From positions 1 to 6,735 of the forward strand of contig CAIQGU010000170.1 of the NCBI GenBank assembly GCA_903871435.1: a DNA stretch of 6,735 bases. The letters are read 5' to 3'. Position numbers and translations under genes: made by a program. The notes under the pieces were generated by a model, which was not told the origin of the DNA, made no database searches, and worked only from the letters and a program-made list of their open reading frames with translations. This document shows, one piece after another, positions 5,145-6,735 of this stretch. Each line of letters opens with the position of its first letter. Position 1 is the first letter of the stretch. This stretch comes from an uncultured Burkholderiales bacterium (GTDB lineage Bacteria; Pseudomonadota; Gammaproteobacteria; Burkholderiales; Burkholderiaceae_F).

Positions 5145-6251
5145 ATGAAAACCGTGAACCGTCGCAATTTCCTTGGTGCATCCGCAGCGCTGGCTGCGCA
5201 GTTGAGCCTGTTACCGCGCGCGCGCGCCGAAGCACTCGCGCCCCTGGCCGTGCCCACCGTCGACACCTTGCGCATCAAGGTGCTCACCGATTCCAGCTAC
5301 GACACGCCGCGTCCCGGCACCTCGCGCTGGGTCAAAGTCACCCGCGCGCCGTTTTTTGCCGGCTCCGACTTCCGCAAGGCCTTGCACAACGAGTGGGGGC
5401 TGTCGCTCGCGCTGGAGTCCCAGGCGGGCGCCGAGACGCGCAGCCTGATGCTCGACTACGGCTACACCGCCCAGGCCCTGCTCAACAACGCCGACATACT
5501 CGGACTGGATGTGGGCAAGGTGCGTGCGCTCATCCTGAGTCACGGACACTACGACCATTTTGGCGGTCTCATCGGCTTTCTGCAGCAGAACCGCAACAAG
5601 CTGCCCGCCGACCTCACCTTGTACGTGGGCGGCGAGGACAACTTCTGCAACCGCGTGACGCGATCGGGGGCGCCGGGGCACTTCGCCGACTGGGGCGTGC
5701 TCGACCGCCGCGAACTGGCCGCGCTGAACGTGCGCATCGTCTCCTGCGAGCAGCCCACCATCATCGAAGGCCAGGCATTCACGACCGGCAGCATCCAGCG
5801 GCGCAGCTTCGAGCGCGTGCTGCCCAACACGCTGGTCGAATACGGCAAGAAGGATGGCCTGGGCTGCGACATGCCGGCCGCTGCGGCCAAGGCCCAGGGC
5901 AAACCGGTGCCGGACGAACATCTGAATGAACACGCCACCTGCTTCAACCTGAAGGACCGCGGCCTGGTGATCATCTCGTCCTGCGGCCATGCGGGCATCG
6001 TCAATACCGTGCTGCAGGCGCAGGAGGTCTCGGGCATACGCAAGGTTCACGCGGTGGTGGGCGGGTTCCATCTGTTTCCCGCGGACGACGAATATGTCCA
6101 GAAGACCGTCGCCGAACTCAAGTCTCTCGACCCCGACGTGGTCATACCACTGCACTGCTCCGGGCCCGGCTTCGCCGCGAAGATGCGTGAATTGCTGGCC
6201 GACCGGCTGGTCATGTCGACCAACGGCACCGAGTTCCTGTTCGGAACGTAA
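5145..6251 (+). CDS. Tat-exported metallo-beta-lactamase-fold hydrolase, COG1237 type
   Basis: The 368-residue product starts with a twin-arginine signal: NRRNFLG (5-11), a hydrophobic stretch to about 22, and a likely cleavage site after ARA (28), so it should be folded and metal-loaded before export to the periplasm. The metallo-beta-lactamase motif HGHYDH (His133, His135, Asp137, His138) is intact. Later metal or active-site candidates are SSCGHAGIVNTV (His282), GGFHLF (His309) and PLHCSG (His337). The GHAGIVNT, GGFHL and HCSG blocks are typical of COG1237, often named after the archaeal dihydropterin ribofuranosylaminobenzene-phosphate synthase. That name is unlikely to describe an exported bacterial enzyme, so the substrate is unknown. 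The ATG at 5145 is chosen because the Tat signal begins there and GGGAAG lies just upstream; a TTG at 5091 would add 18 residues ahead of the signal. The SCO gene starts 3 nt after the stop, in the same frame. Confidence 0.9.
   Translation: MKTVNRRNFLGASAALAAQLSLLPRARAEALAPLAVPTVDTLRIKVLTDSSYDTPRPGTSRWVKVTRAPFFAGSDFRKALHNEWGLSLALESQAGAETRSLMLDYGYTAQALLNNADILGLDVGKVRALILSHGHYDHFGGLIGFLQQNRNKLPADLTLYVGGEDNFCNRVTRSGAPGHFADWGVLDRRELAALNVRIVSCEQPTIIEGQAFTTGSIQRRSFERVLPNTLVEYGKKDGLGCDMPAAAAKAQGKPVPDEHLNEHATCFNLKDRGLVIISSCGHAGIVNTVLQAQEVSGIRKVHAVVGGFHLFPADDEYVQKTVAELKSLDPDVVIPLHCSGPGFAAKMRELLADRLVMSTNGTEFLFGT
6243..6246 (+). promoter_or_regulatory. Ribosome binding site for the SCO gene inside the end of the MBL gene
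   Basis: GGAA lies 8 nt before the GTG at 6255 and within the last codons of the hydrolase gene. It supports the GTG start and translational coupling. The alternative ATG at 6294 has no comparable site. Confidence 0.4.
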
Positions 6252-6254
6252 CCG

Positions 6255-6735
6255 GTGGCGATCGCGCCGGTGTCGGGGCGCGCGCTGCGCAGCATGATGC
6301 TGCTGTTTGCCATGGCAGCCACGGCAGGCCTGCCCGCACAGGGTTCGTCCGACCCGGCCAATGAGACTGCCGGAAATGCAGCGCGCCTCATGAACGAGCT
6401 GATGTCGGGGCGCGCAGCGGTGGGCGGTCCGTTCACCCTGACGGATACGCTGGGACAGCGGCGCGGCCTGGCGGAATTTCGCGGCCAGATTGTCCTGCTG
6501 TATTTCGGCTACACGCAGTGTCCGGACACCTGCCCGGCGGATCTTGCCCAGATCACGGACGCGCTCACGCGTCTGGGCGAGGCGGGCAAGGCAGTACAGC
6601 CGATCTTCGTCACCCTGGACCCTGATCGGGACACGCCTGCTGTTCTGCGCGAATACGCCGCTGCATTTCATCCTCGCCTGATTGCCCTGCGCGGTACTGC
6701 TGCGGAAACGCGGGCGGTGGCAGAGTCTTATAAGG
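6255..6735 (+). CDS. SCO1/SenC family copper-binding thioredoxin-fold protein, N-terminal part (3' end outside window)
   Basis: The frame is open from GTG 6255 to the window end, giving 160 residues of a protein usually near 190-230. Residues 9-29 (two Arg, then MMLLFAMAATAGLPAQ) look like a signal peptide or membrane anchor, so it should act in the periplasm. The mature part begins GGPFTLTDTLGQ (57-68) and contains LYFGYTQCPDTCPADL with the CxxxC copper-binding pair Cys89 and Cys93, followed by IFVTLDPDRDTP, both hallmarks of SCO1/SenC/PrrC proteins. Family members deliver copper to the CuA site of cytochrome c oxidase or act as thiol-disulfide reductases. The distal copper-ligand His lies beyond the window and could not be checked. 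ATG 6294 is an alternative start that would shorten the n-region. Co-transcription with the MBL gene is likely from the 3-nt gap. Confidence 0.9.
   Translation, partial: MAIAPVSGRALRSMMLLFAMAATAGLPAQGSSDPANETAGNAARLMNELMSGRAAVGGPFTLTDTLGQRRGLAEFRGQIVLLYFGYTQCPDTCPADLAQITDALTRLGEAGKAVQPIFVTLDPDRDTPAVLREYAAAFHPRLIALRGTAAETRAVAESYK

Noticed and set aside
5211..6671. 486-codon open frame on the minus strand opposite the hydrolase and SCO genes
   Set aside because: It is the antisense shadow of two well-supported genes in GC-rich DNA. Its translation shows no domain and is rich in His, Arg, Gln and Ala as expected of such shadows.

Overview
The window looks like chromosomal DNA from a GC-rich betaproteobacterium, most likely Burkholderiales and perhaps Alcaligenaceae-like. 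The basis is the high GC with compact all-plus-strand gene order, the DapF and DUF484 neighbours, and a DksA whose zinc-finger region has the single-cysteine form (C..T...S..A) that I associate with this group. The assignment rests on recalled family resemblance, not on a search.

Layout from left to right, all on the plus strand: the 3' part of dapF (diaminopimelate epimerase, lysine and peptidoglycan precursor synthesis) with an extra hydrophilic segment near its C-terminus; a DUF484 (YigA-type) protein; an RlmI-type 23S rRNA cytosine-C5 methyltransferase starting 2 nt after the DUF484 stop; a 378-nt gene-free leader holding a short tandem repeat and small inverted repeats; a COG0523/CobW-type GTPase with a long histidine-rich metal-binding loop; a DksA-type RNA polymerase-binding regulator with a very basic, histone H1-like N-terminal tail; a Tat-exported metallo-beta-lactamase-fold hydrolase of the COG1237 type; and, 3 nt after its stop, the 5' part of a SCO1/SenC-type thioredoxin-fold copper chaperone that runs off the window.

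Functionally, dapF, the DUF484 gene and rlmI form a tight housekeeping block in which xerC, the usual partner after DUF484 in E. coli and many relatives, is absent. The CobW GTPase and DksA form a second block with a metal theme: a probable zinc or related metal chaperone beside a DksA that has lost three of four zinc ligands. The exported hydrolase and SCO protein form a third, probably co-translated, envelope-directed pair. No RNA gene, mobile element, CRISPR array or attachment site was seen, and the minus strand appears to carry no real gene. I see no convincing wholly new system; the best leads are the metal-linked cobW-dksA pair, the basic tail on DksA and the hydrolase-SCO pair.
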